Notes under the pieces: model-generated
What the model saw: only the letters and a program-made list of their open reading frames with translations
The model's database searches: none
Told to the model about the DNA's origin: nothing
Shown: positions 9,015-18,962 of the stretch, piece after piece
Position numbering within the stretch: the stretch's first letter is position 1
Layout: each line of letters begins with the position of its first letter
Made by a program: the position numbers and the translations under genes
Origin: Actinomortierella ambigua
Lineage: Eukaryota > Mortierellomycota > Mortierellomycetes > Mortierellales > Mortierellaceae
Direction: 5' to 3'
DNA length: 28,969 nt
NCBI GenBank assembly: GCA_016098155.1
Contig: JAAAJB010000296.1
Span: 1-28,969, forward strand

Positions 9015-10160
9015 CTATGTCCAACTTTTACTGGAGCCATCGTTGTTGAACAACACATGCCCTTTCACAATGCCCCGTGCTTCCTCGATTGGATTGAGCT
9101 CTGTGTGATACGGCAAAAGCTAATGTACATGGTACCCATGTCTCCGCGAGATCTCCTTTACAGCCAAAGGACGCGAGTATTTTGGCTGCCGTGCCATAGC
9201 ATACAACTCAGCCTTCGTGAGTGAGCTCAGCAAATCCTTCTTTGCACCTCGATCGACAAGCCAAATCTGCCTTTGAGAGTTGGGAGAGGGTCTTGCGGCG
9301 CGGTCCACAGGCCACCGGATCATTGAATTTGCATCGATGATACCTGGCATTGTCCAGACAAAAGACAGCATTCTCGAGACTTTTTGCCTGGCAGAATGAA
9401 CACATCTCCCTAAAGTAACTCTCGAAAATCATCACGTTCATGTTGTCGTGGTAGTCATCAGCACCATTCTTTGCTATCCATATTGACGGTTCTCCAATCC
9501 ATCCATGCTCACAGCCAGCATGAATCATAATGTACTTCCGCCCTCGTCGCTTGCGAGCTACCAGTACCACCATGTCCTTTGTAAGCCAAGATTATTCATA
9601 CTTGCCAATATCTGGTCATGCTGGATGAGAATGGGTAGTGAAGTCAATAACAAAGTCAGCAAAGAAGATCTCACCATGCAACAAACATGGTGTAAGTGAC
9701 AATATGACTCGTCAATCCAGGCGAACAATACATCCTTCGGGTTTTCCGAGAATCTCTCCAGTAGATAGCGCCTGCACTTGGCCTTGATATCATCTGTCTC
9801 GACGTGGTTTTTAGACTTTTTTTTTTTTTTTTTTACATCGCTGTTGCAGAGTCCTACAGTATGCATAGCTTTGCGGATAGTCTTGCGCCTCAGCAGCATG
9901 ATTCTGTTCCACACAGACGACCGATGCGTGCACAAACTCGGCTGACTGTCACTAACTCTCCTTTGGCATTCATTTCGGTCATGATCTCTCGAAGGCGAGG
10001 CCCAAGCACCGACGCTGTGGATTCCCGACAAATACTTGCCTCGATAATCTTGAGCTTGAGCGCCCGTGCCACTGCAGCGCGTCTCTAGTCGGCATTCTGT
10101 GACATCCTCAGATATCGAGCTGTGCGCAGGACTGGGTTGGCTTTCGACATAACACCGCAA
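9015..10160 (-). pseudogene. Tc1/mariner-type DDE transposase, degenerate
   Basis: Successive minus-strand frames give the parts of a DDE transposase in order. A helix-turn-helix region comes first (LREIMTEMNAKGELVTVSRV, about 9945-10005), then KTIRKAMHTVGLCNSDVKK. The first catalytic Asp is in LFAWIDESYCHLHH (about 9715), followed by RKRRGRKYIMIHAGCEHGWI. The second Asp is in VFCLDNARYH (about 9350), and the acidic third position lies in LPYHTELNPIEEA (about 9080). Frames break at about 9895, around 9300 and again near 9130, and a stop falls at 9015-9017. The usual Trp after NPIEEA is replaced by Arg. The segment 9582-9670 (GTGAG...CAAAG) could be an intron. An A16-type run encodes the Lys stretch near 9820. 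I saw no clear terminal inverted repeats, so the element's limits are unknown. It cannot make a functional enzyme. Confidence 0.75.
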
Positions 10161-10324
10161 GTTTGTCTCTCACAGGCGCAGACGCTATATCATAGCAATG
10201 TAAGACAGCCCATCGTTCCTCAGATGAAAGCCTTTTCCCTTTCGATCTTTCGTGATGTACTACAGAATGAGGACGATGTGAATGCCTGCCAATGTGTTGA
10301 AAATTGTAGCTACGGTTTATAGTT

Positions 10325-10775
10325 TTACAATGGAGGTGCTGATATCGCGTTTTTAGAGTACGCTAGAGAGCGTTTTGATCAAGAGAATGCATGCTCAGAC
10401 CACGCTGGAAGAAGCACAACCAGCACCTAGGGACCACCATTGCCACCCACTGGTTGTCATATACGATGAGTATTAACAGGCGCATAAAATCCCCGTCCTA
10501 TAGAGCACCACAACCCAGATGTATACCGAGCCTCGACACGACCATGGTGTCAAGCTCAAGAAAATTACACGCCATCAGTAGTCCTGGTGGGTTTGTCGTG
10601 GGATCAGTTCGCCTCGCTTGCGTCAGAGCGATGCTGGAACTTTATGGTTGCTCGGCTTGGCGGCAAATCTCTTCTCCAGAGAATACACTTAAACGATCGT
10701 AGATTTGAGGTTGAGGCAGATACAAGAGATAACTATGTTTTAATCTTGGCTACGTCCAAGGTTCAGTTTACTTAA
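10325..10775 (+). pseudogene. Decayed ORF of unknown family
   Basis: Coding-like sequence runs through several frames: YNGGADIAFLEYARERFDQE, then PLVVIYDEY and MYTEPRHDHGVKLKK. A final open block (10587-10775) starts MGLSWDQFASLASERCWNF, includes GGKSLLQRIHL and ends KVQFT with a stop 24 nt short of the CLYBL stop on the other strand. Stops and shifts separate the blocks (TAG at about 10428, TAA at about 10472). I recognise no family. The last 63 codons could in principle be an independent small gene, but the continuity upstream argues for a broken longer one. Confidence 0.4.
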
Positions 10776-10798
10776 GCTTTAGCGTCCCTTTCATCTCT

Positions 10799-12866
10799 TC
10801 ACTTGCCCGTCAGCGAAGGTGCGGACGTCTCGACGGAGAACTTTTGCAGCAGAGGTGCAATGGGTGCCGTCGGCCCTTGTCGGAGAATCTCTGCACGTTC
10901 CTCTGCCATCGGGATGCGGACATTACCCTGGCGCGCTCGGCTCAGAATCTTCTCGGCCCACTTAACGACCGGCAAATCGATGCTACACAGAAGGTAAGTA
11001 TGGCGTTAAAAAATAAAATAAAGGTTGAGCAACTCTTTTGCATTTCTTCCATCTTGCATCAGGCTATAGAACATCTTTGTCAGAAAATGCGCATACACTT
11101 TGTTGTTATAATTGAAAGCGCCAACGCCTCGTCTTGAGTGTTCTTGGTAGGCTTCGCTAATGTCTGCGGCGCGAGCAATTTCTATTAACATGAAATGTTG
11201 AGGAGAAAGGGAGGGAGTGTTAGTCTTGTGACAAACAGAAAACGTTATCTCTCCAGTGAGTTAAACAAGAAAGAAACCACAAGAGAATTTCCAATACTGA
11301 TTTTGGTCCTAATCATACCATGAGCGCTAGGCAAGAATGAACTTTGAATGATATCCAGCTGCCGGGGATGAACAGCCTGTTTTCCCGTGAATCCCATGCG
11401 ACGTCCAAACTCGCACTCCTCTTTCAGAATCTCATCATTCTTGTAATCCATGCAGACCTAGAAAAATATATCAATACAACGTGAGGCATGCGTCAGGGAG
11501 ACAACGCCTATAAAATGACGAAAACAAACAATCGCGCAGACACTGTGATATATGCCATACCAGGTCAATGGCCTGAAGACCATAAGCGTGAGCAGCTGTT
11601 ACAATGGCTGATCGGGCAAACAGCATCTCGGTTCCTTCTCTCGTCCTTGTCAGTCCCAGATCGGCACAGTAGTCTTCAGCAGCAAACTATGATACATGCA
11701 GGCAAAACAAAAAAAAAAGGAGAACCACGATTACTAATGCAGCGCCTATTCAGAGACTAAAGTCCCTTTGTCGTGTTGTCGATCGTCTCGTTGGTAGGCC
11801 AATTCTCACTCACCACAAGCGCATCAACGCGAGGATCGGCGGTAGCAATCTTCTTGAGGTTCATAACACCCAAGGCGCTCTCAATGGATGCAATGATGCG
11901 GACGTTTTTCCGCCTATTTTGGAAAATAAAAAGTTACAAAAGAGTGTGACCATCAGTGACAAAGCGCAAGACATGTGCTCTCTTGACACTAAGGGTAGTG
12001 TTGCCGATTTGCTCATGGCCATCGTCATTGTTGGTTCGTGCAAAAGAGACATACGTGATGAAGGGCGCTACCGAATCGACCATACGGCTCACAAACTGAA
12101 TATCCTTGGCGGACTGAACCTTGGGAATCACAATCGCCTGAAGTCGACTTGAACGGAGCTATGAAAGAACAGTAAAAGAGCGGAGGTCAGCATTCTCTCC
12201 CTCTCCCTCTTCTTACGTTATGGTCTCATCCCTATCAAGTGGAACTGACTCCAATTCAAACATGCTGCCCTTACCACAACGTTCAGATCATCAAACTCCA
12301 GCCCCGAGCCCACGGCGTTAATACGGACGGCCTTTTCTGCCTTGCGGTGCTCTGATGCCTCGAGGGCATCCAGTACCATCTCACGAGCGACGTTTTTGCG
12401 GTTGAAGGCCACGCCATCCTCCAGATCATACACAAGACAGTCGGCCGCCAGCGACAAAGATGACTTTAGCTTGCGCTCGTCACTTCCGGGTACTTTTTTT
12501 TTTTTGACACACCCATATTTTTTTGAGTTTTGATTAGTCAACAAGATCTCACAAGGGTAAGGTAAAGTTGGAAGGGTATCATTCCCCTTCCCACTACCGT
12601 TCAAATTTCTTTTTGTGCATACCATAGAAGATGGATCGGCGAACTCTCTTGTCTTCTGTGGCGCCAAGGATTTTGATGCGTTCGCCTTCACCGTCCGCTG
12701 CGGATGAGCCGGAATTAGCGGCTCCACTACCGGCGGCATTCAGGTTTGAGTGCACGCTCTCCGTGTTGAGTGATCGGGTCAGGATTTGTGAACCTACACC
12801 AGCTGCTCTGGGCACCTTTGTCTTTGTGACAATTGATCCTCGACCACCAAGAACTATCGATTGCAC
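10799..12866 (-). CDS. CLYBL: Citramalyl-CoA lyase, mitochondrial (CitE/HpcH family)
   Basis: This encodes an Mg-dependent lyase of the CitE-like branch. The human homologue CLYBL splits citramalyl-CoA into acetyl-CoA and pyruvate at the end of itaconate breakdown, in mitochondria. Exons on the minus strand are 12866-12623, 12492-12275, 12158-12055, 11913-11814, 11686-11561, 11457-11319, 11181-11097 and 10982-10799. They total 1200 nt, so 399 aa, with every phase fitting. The N-terminus (MQSIVLGGRGSIVTKTKVPR, rich in Arg/Lys/Ser, no acids) looks like a mitochondrial presequence. The catalytic barrel starts at RRSIFYVPGSDERKL (about 76-90). Metal and CoA motifs follow: AIVIPKVQSAKDI, IIASIESALG (Glu200) and FAAEDYCADLG (about 223-233). 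Then come GRRMGFTGKQAVHP and the C-terminal GAFNYNNKVIDLPVVKWAEK. Length and motif order match eukaryotic CLYBL. The last ~40 residues are extra and unrecognised. Confidence 0.88.
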
Positions 12867-13285
12867 ATTATACAGAGAGGATATTAGAGAAAGAAAAGTC
12901 GGAATATGAACTAAGGTCGATACACCCCCCCCCCCGTGGAACGTTTTTATTTCTCCTCGCTACCGGGTGTCTGGTAGATGCCAATAAAAGTTTATGGGTA
13001 CCTTGGGTAGCCTGCCTTCGAATGACCTGTGACGGAATGAATGAGAGCATTTTTGGTTATGTGTCTAGGTGTGAATGGAGGGATGCACTTGCAAGTAATG
13101 CCGACCGAGAGGAATGTGTACGAGTCTGGGGGAAGTGTCGGAGGGAGGGAAAAAAAAAAGCGGCACGAAAATCACGACTCTTGCTCTGGCGCCTCCATCG
13201 GTCACATGATTGAAATTGGCGTAGAAACTCAAAAGTGGGCATGCGCGCGTTTGTGGGATGTGATGTAATAACTTGAGGCTCGAGG
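12867..13285. promoter_or_regulatory. CLYBL upstream region
   Basis: About 420 nt separate the CLYBL start from the MITE-like element. It includes a C-run at about 12925-12936 and an A-run near 13150. No gene is seen on either strand. It presumably contains the CLYBL promoter; no specific site can be named. Confidence 0.3.
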
Positions 13286-13506
13286 CTTGAGGCCCCGCTC
13301 CCAAATTGAGTAAGACCTTTCCACAACCTGAAAGGCCTTTCTACAACCTGAATGACCTTTCCAAAATCTGAAAGACCTTTCCACAACCTTACAACACCCT
13401 TGCCACAACCCTGCTTATAGATGGATAGAGGTGTGGAAAGGGCTGTAGTAAAAGCCCTTCAGGTCGTGGAAAGGTCTTGCTCAATTTGGAATCCATGGGG
13501 CCTCAA
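13286..13506. mobile_element. MITE-like element, about 60 bp terminal inverted repeats
   Basis: The left end (CTTGAGGCCCC, then CAAATTGAGTAAGACCTTTC continuing CACAACCTGAA) reappears in reverse complement at the right end (13446-13506: TTCAGGTCGTGGAAAGG, then CTTGCTCAATTTGG, then GGGGCCTCAAAG). About 50 of 60 positions match by eye. The interior 13318-13400 holds four imperfect copies of a 20-21 nt unit based on CCTTTCCACAACCTGAAAGA, derived from the same end sequence. No coding sequence and no clear target-site duplication are seen. Size, terminal repeats and non-coding interior fit a miniature inverted-repeat element. Confidence 0.7.
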
Positions 13507-13635
13507 AGTCGCCACATCCACCAGATACATATGTCCTCGTGCGTATCCCACGCTCACTAACATTCACCCATTAGACATGTTCGCAACAAAGTGTCTAAAT
13601 AATCAACTTTATAAAGGAGTATCTAAGGAGCTCAT

Positions 13636-15264
13636 TCATAGTTCATCATGACGACGAGCGTTGAGCTTGCTGGGAATGAGGCCCAGGTACTCTGCCGCAA
13701 AGACACGGAACATGTTGGCCCAGTTGGTCACGACGTCCTGGTCGATCGCGTCCGCATCATCCTAACCAAGTCAATACGCCATTAAAAAAAGACGTCCAAG
13801 TGTACAATTGTTAGTGATTGAATAAAAAAAAATCAAGTAGCGTTCCTCAATGGTACGCCACTATCTACAACAAAGAAGCAAACCGGTGTACGAATATGCT
13901 TACCTTTAACGTATGCCAGACCTTCGGGAAGGGACTTGGGATAACATGGAAAACGGGCACACCACGTTCCATAAAGGGCATATGATCATCAGAGACACCA
14001 CCTTCATAGGTAGGGTCGTTGGTCATCATGGGCTTGAGCAGGTCTTCGAGGAGGTCATCGTCCTCGTCCGTTTCGCCCTCTCTACCTGCCTTGGATTGCA
14101 ATCCTGCCGACCACAATCGCTGCTCAATGCCTTGAGTGTGTCGGTGTGCCCAGCTCGTCTTCCTAAACCAATTGGGGACACGCTGATCCTCACTACCCAA
14201 CAGATCGAGCAGAACAAAGAGTTCGATCCCGTCCAGCTTGTTCGCCCTCTCGCCATTGTTGCGCCCGGTCGCTAGCCTTGACTTTATCACCGGTGTGTTA
14301 GCCCAGAGAGCCGCCAAGTGTCTTTGTATAAGAGAGAGAGAGAGAGAGAGAGAGGACAATCAAGGCGGAGACACAGTTAGATGAACTCGTAGAGTGCTGT
14401 GGGTAAAACATTCCGCGCGATGAAAATCAGGTCTTACCTAGAACCATAGGTGTTGTCGTTGCCACTCCACTCAACAAAAGCCTCTTCGCCATCAAAGAAG
14501 ATCAGCTGCAAAGTCGTGTCCTTGTCGGTCCTCGACGGGTGGTCCAGCAAACGATCCAGCGAAGTTGCCAAGTCGAGCATGATGGCGCAAGGCACTGCAG
14601 AGTCCGTGGCCGCGACAAAAGGCAAGGTATCCTCGCCTCCGTTGTTCAGATTCAGATTCTTCCCATGCGGTGGAAAGTACTTTGAATCGAAATGGGCCGC
14701 AAAGACAAGTCGATTCGCGGCATTGGGGTTCTTGGTCATGACAATGTTGGTAAACTTCTTCTTGCCATAGGGCGTGTCGTCCTCAAACGCATCGAGTTCC
14801 ACATGCCATCCCGTACCCTTGTGCTCCATCTCCGGCGGAGGCGCTCTCTTGGACTTCCCCGTCGTCTTTGCCTCCTTTTCTCCTTCTTTATGGTTGTCTT
14901 GGCCGGCATCCGGTTCGACGAGGTGCCCATTGAAAGACTGGCCCGCCTCGCTCGCCTCGCTCAGCTTCTTGAAGTAGTCGAGGAAAAACTGCTGCACAAT
15001 GGTGTTATTAACCGTGCCAGATACACGTGGGATCATGATTGGCGCCAGCAATGTCCCGTTGTGCGGGTTGAAGCGATTAGGATCCGAGGGCTCATACGAC
15101 AACAAGGTATGGACGTCGTCCACCATTGAGGCCTGGAGTGCTCGAGCTTCATAGCCGCTGACAACTGAAGACAGCACCGCCAAGGAGCCGAGGATGACCA
15201 GACTGGTCTTTGCCAGGTATGGAATAGAGATGCCTCTACAGGTCGATGATGTGTCTGTAGGCAT
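13636..15264 (-). CDS. QPCT: Glutaminyl-peptide cyclotransferase (M28 fold) with C-terminal HDEL
   Basis: This enzyme converts N-terminal Gln/Glu of secretory proteins to pyroglutamate. Exons on the minus strand are 15264-14438, 14321-13904 and 13761-13636, encoding 456 aa with matching phases. A single hydrophobic segment near residues 17-37 (LAKTSLVILGSLAVLSSVVS) is a signal anchor or signal peptide. Residues matching the human enzyme are Zn ligands Asp193 (AAHFDSKY), Glu261 (FFDGEEAF) and His412 (VWHT); catalytic Glu260, Asp315 (LLDLLGS) and Asp387 (SDDHMPF); and Trp266 and Trp411 of the active site. A Lys/Glu-rich insert (about 118-150) and an acidic loop (EGETDEDDD, 357-365) look lineage-specific. 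The protein ends RRHDEL, the fungal ER-retention signal, placing it in the ER lumen. Intron 1 contains an AG dinucleotide repeat. The homologous M28 aminopeptidases are less likely, given the LYGSRH-like YGSRHLAALW and PSPFPKVWHT motifs. Confidence 0.9.
14330..14355. repeat. (AG)n microsatellite in QPCT intron 1
   Basis: About twelve AG units on + lie in the intron, forming the CT-rich tract just upstream of the acceptor at 14322-14323 on the minus strand. Confidence 0.85.
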
Positions 15265-15412
15265 TGTTGCAGATGAAGTCTTAGGAAAAAAACTAGATGA
15301 AAGTCGCCCTCATGTTCCTGAACATGTTCAACGGCTCCGGGCTGCGTGACTTGCCCCTAACCCCCTCCCACCCCAAGTCTGCGATTAAAAAAAAATTATT
15401 TATTCCGCCTTT

Positions 15413-16726
15413 TCACCGGCCAAAGACACTCGAAAGAACAGATTTCATCTTGCCTTCGGCGGGTTTGGCGCTACTGTCTGCATCGAGCTTGCGCTGTTTA
15501 AACGCCCTCCGAATGTTGGCCAGCTTGTCCTTATCGTCCGCCGCCGCCGCCGTCGCCGCCTTGCCGACTGTCATATCCTCTGCTTTCCGCTTCGCCGCCT
15601 TCTTCTCTTCCATGCTCTGAATCATCTTGGACTTTTCAATGTTGGCAAGGATGGCCTTGTTCTCGCGCTTGGCCTGGTTGATCTCCGCCTGCAGACGCTG
15701 AGCACGCGATGCGTTCTCGTAGGCAATGCGCTCCGTCAGATGGTTCCACTTGAACTTTGGCAGGTATTTGATGTTCCAAATGTCATCATGGTAGTGGCTG
15801 TTCTTCTTGCCTCCAATAATGGTTGTGTTCAGTGTTCTGGCCACCGTCTTGGCCACCGTCTTGTCCTTAAACTCGATCCAGCCCTCCGTGAAATTCTGCT
15901 TCTTATTGCCTCCGTACTTTTTCCTACGAGCAGCAATCTTTGCATCTACCCGATCACAACAAAGTTGAATAGGAAAAAAAAAAGAGCAAGTAAACGTAAA
16001 TGGTTAGCTAGGTGGAGGTGGAGGAGTATCGAAATATCGAGGAGCAACCCCTTTCTTTTTTTTTTCATCACGCAACCAACATGTTTACTCAGGGTTACCT
16101 TCTGCTGCGAGATAGACACGTCCAATTTCACCAAACTGGCTCAGCAAGTGCCGAATCTTGATTGGCTTCATGAAAGGCGGGATCCTCGAGATGTATACAA
16201 TGCCAGTCTTCTCATGGGCGGCTTGAAACTTTGCCAGCTCCTCTGGTGTCAAAGGCTGCACCTTCTTCCGCTTGTCCTTCTTTGATTTCTTCTTTCCGCT
16301 GTCCTCTGTCTTGTCCTCATTATCCTCAAGAGCATCCATATCGCCCTCATCGCCTGCGTAACCCAGTTGATTGTCGTCGTCGTCATCGTCTGACATGTCG
16401 AGCTGGAACCGCGGATCCGAGTGACCCATACTGTTGTTGTCGGTATCGACCTCGGTCATGGCCTCATCAATATCTTCCTCCCCCTCCTCGGAATCTTCAG
16501 CATTGCTGTCATCTTCGTCCGAGTCACTGCCCTTGGCAAAGGCGTCAAAGGTTGCCCTGCGTCCCTTGGCAGCAGACTTGGCCTTGGTCGCAGCTGCTTT
16601 GCCCGTCTTTTTGGATGCGGCTTTTGTCTTGAAGCGAGCCTGCTGGTCGTCCGAGTCGTATCCAGGGCTGTCTGCCTCGGCGTCACTCTGGTCCAGCTCC
16701 TTGAAATGCTCAGCCTTGGTTCCCAT
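15413..16726 (-). CDS. ESF2: Pre-rRNA processing protein ESF2/ABT1
   Basis: A nucleolar RNA-binding protein of the small-subunit processome, needed for early cleavages that make 18S rRNA; yeast Esf2 stimulates the helicase Dbp8 (family knowledge). Exons on the minus strand are 16726-16099 and 15945-15413, encoding 386 aa, with the intron in phase 1 inside the RRM. The N-terminal ~160 residues are acidic and disordered (DSDEDDSNAEDSEEGEEDID, later DMSDDDDDDN), followed by a basic KKKSKKDKRKK. The RRM (about 174-280) has GIVYISRIPPFMKPIKIRHL, FGEIGRVYLAAED, RRKKYGGNKKQNFTEGWIEF and a loop ending DDIWNIKYLPKFKW, all diagnostic of this family. A helical tail (ERIAYENASRAQRLQAEINQ) and a Lys-rich end close the protein. 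The start was chosen at MGTKAEHFKEL because upstream sequence in frame (HTTT...) is low complexity and belongs to the short intergenic region. Confidence 0.92.
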
Positions 16727-16925
16727 TGTTGTGGTGTGAATGAAGAAAGCGAGGAAGAAGGTGGGGGGGGGTTGGGCAACTGGTGTGAACAGCAGAAAAA
16801 AATGTGCTTGATGAAAACAAATGGGCACCGTGACTGCCTTGGACCTGCCTTGGACTTAATGGGAGGTTGACTTATGCAGTGCCACACTTGCACACGCATC
16901 ACCTCTCACACAAGCACAAACCAAG
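16727..16925. promoter_or_regulatory. Bidirectional promoter between ESF2 and PPIL3
   Basis: Only 199 nt separate the divergent start codons of ESF2 (-) and PPIL3 (+), so both promoters must share this stretch or overlap their 5' UTRs. It contains a G-run (about 16764-16771), an A-run (16796-16801) and CA-rich sequence near 16880-16920. No named element is recognised. Confidence 0.6.
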
Positions 16926-17731
16926 ATGGTATGACATTCTCTTCAGGACCACCATGCAACGAATGGAGTGCTTCCCGAGACTAACTATGAGGACATTCTC
17001 CATTGTACCACGTTTGATAGTCTGTCACATTACATACTGACCTCGGCGACCTCAAGCTGGAGGTATTTTGCGAGAGTGTGCCCAAGACAGCCGAGGTATG
17101 AGTGCACAAAGGTGTAGAGAAGCAACTTCCATCCACTAGCTAGCTCACCATGCCCTGGGTTCTAATGCGTCTCAAATCAACTCTCTTACACACACAATAG
17201 AACTTTCTGGCGCTATGTGCGAGTGGCTACTACGACAATGTCCTTATCCACCGAAACATTAAAGGATTCATGATGCAGACGGGCGATCCCACAGGAACTG
17301 GCAAAGGAGGCAATTCAATCTGGGGAAACAAGTTTTCTGATGAGATTCGTGGTGGTCTGAAGGTAGGAAGCCTATGACATCGTATGTTGTGTTGAGGATA
17401 TGAGCTTTTTTTTTATATCCACGAAGAAAAGCTTACAAAAATGGTTCCTACACTCCGCCGTATTAATGCTCAATAGCATACTGGTCGAGGCATAGTGTCG
17501 ATGGCCAACTCGGGACCGGACACAAACGGATCACAGTTCTTTATCATTTATGACAAGCAGCCCCATCTGGATACAAAGTACACCATCTTTGCCAAGGTTA
17601 TTGACGGAGTAGACACGACACTGGATGCAATTGAGAAAGTGCCAGTGGATGGCAAGAACCGACCTCTGCAGCCTATTCGAATCAACTCCACTACAATCCA
17701 CGCCAATCCCATTGCAGAGCGCGATCGATAG
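16926..17731 (+). CDS. PPIL3: Cyclophilin, peptidyl-prolyl isomerase PPIL3-type
   Basis: A spliceosome-associated single-domain cyclophilin. Exons are 16926-16928 (ATG alone), 17021-17095, 17201-17362 and 17477-17731, encoding 164 aa; human PPIL3 has about 161. The protein begins [19 protein letters not shown] and continues [64 protein letters not shown] and [17 protein letters not shown], closing with ITTIHANP-like [11 protein letters not shown]. Isomerase residues Arg (HRN), Phe-Met (GFM) and Gln (MQT) are kept. The position of cyclophilin A Trp121 is His (QPHLD), as in PPIL3-type proteins. The ATG-only first exon is inferred because codon 2 (Ser) follows a good acceptor (TTTGATAG) and GTATGA follows the ATG directly, with phase 0 on both sides. 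It is divergent from ESF2. Confidence 0.9.
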
Positions 17732-18111
17732 CCTAGTCAGTTTTTCCTTTCTCCCCGGACATCACTTCATGTTCAGTTGTACAATACAATGTTTTGTTAT
17801 ATAACTATGTCTTCTGGCTTTTCTCTTATAAAACTGCGCTCCTCCTGGACTTTTTCTTCATGAGATCTTGATTGAAACTATATAATATGAAAGAAAACCA
17901 AAGTGAGTATATCTATCTGCGTATGGTTACGCCAACGGACCCCTATCAAAGCCCAAGTGCACCCCGCATCCGTGGGAGGATACGCGAGTCCAAGGCTGAC
18001 AAGTGACCTTCCAAAGCCCCGAATCTCAAGAACTGAGCCGTTCTTTTTTTAGAACTCTCTTTGACAGGGGACCTGCTCCAGGCAACTACAGCATACTGTT
18101 TGCCCTCAGCT
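17732..18111. other. Convergent intergenic region PPIL3/Nudix
   Basis: The 380 nt between the two stop codons hold only 3' UTR-like AT-rich sequence (TATATAACTATG, TTATAAAAC near 17828) on the PPIL3 side. On the minus strand a frame continues past the Nudix stop, but no conserved residues are seen, so it is not coding. Confidence 0.5.
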
Positions 18112-18962
18112 TTATTCGTAGGCAAGCGAACACTGCTCGATGGCCTTTCGCATGACCTTCTTGGAAGCAATGGCCCTCGCCTCCTCAAAGGAGAACTACA
18201 GCCCAAGGGGCGCGGGAGGGGTGAGAGATAGAGAGAGAGAATAGAAACGAAGGTGAGGAAAATAGGCGCATTCAACAGCAAATGACCCCCATACTCCTTT
18301 GGAATAAATTATTTTTGGGCACAGCCTTGCAAAATGGTACATACCCATCGCCTCTCGCGCTTCTTCATCTCAGGCCACTTGTCCTCTAGTCGTTGGACCT
18401 CCAGCTCAAAGAAGATGAAAATGCTGTCGGGCACTCCAGTTCGCTTGTTCAGCTTGTGGTCATACTCTCCCAAGTGTGCGGTGATTTTGCCAACGGCTCC
18501 AGCTTTTGCGTCATCACAAAATGAGAGAGGGAGAGCGAGGGTGTGTATGTCATAGAAAGAGGATTAGATAACAAAAGAAGATGCAACATTACGACGAGAC
18601 AGACAGGAGAAGGGATAGGTCCCCTTTTTCTTCACAGGCATACCTTCTTCCCATGTCTCGCGGGCTGCCGCCTCCTCCTCGGACTCGTCATTCTCCCAGC
18701 CACCTTTGGGGAGGACCCATTCACCCTCATTCTTGGAGCTGGAAACGAGTAGGATACGCTTGCCGTGTTTGTCAACAGGAACACATCCAGCCACCTATTC
18801 CGAACGTTTAGCATGCAACCTGTTAAAATATCGCTCAAATCCACAACGCCAAGGGAAGGGTGGGAAAAGAACTCCGAGGAAAGATGAACATACATAACGT
18901 GCTCCGTCCTCAGAATACTCTTGCTTCTGACGTCCTGTGCGTGCGGTCTTTCCAAAGAACAT
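18112..18962 (-). CDS. Diphosphoinositol-polyphosphate phosphohydrolase (Nudix)
   Basis: A small Nudix hydrolase of the Ddp1/Aps1/DIPP group. These enzymes remove a phosphate from inositol pyrophosphates and cleave diadenosine polyphosphates, and some yeast members also degrade polyphosphate. Exons on the minus strand are 18962-18894, 18794-18644, 18502-18345 and 18195-18112, encoding 153 aa. It starts MFFGKTARTGRQKQEYSEDG in an excellent context (CCGCC before ATG). Then come VAGCVPVDKHGKRILLVSSS, EGEWVLPKGGWENDESEEEA and a perfect Nudix box GX5EX7REUXEEXGU at about 54-76 (ARETWEEAGAVG), split by an intron after the second E-E. The GG before the box and the later GEYDHKLNK and FFELEV fit this group rather than MutT or ADP-ribose hydrolases. 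It ends FSFEEARAIASKKVMRKAIE...LAYE. Confidence 0.9.

Noticed and set aside
10803..11137. Plus-strand ORFs with Cys pairs (CNGCRRPL, FLCHRD) suggesting a zinc finger
   Set aside because: The minus strand here is the last exon and intron of CLYBL with conserved residues (IDLPVVKWAEK), so the plus-strand reading is a shadow.
17946..18281. 111-codon minus-strand ORF overlapping the Nudix last exon
   Set aside because: Different frame from the conserved FSFEEARAIASKKVMRKAIE reading, which ends in a stop at 18112.
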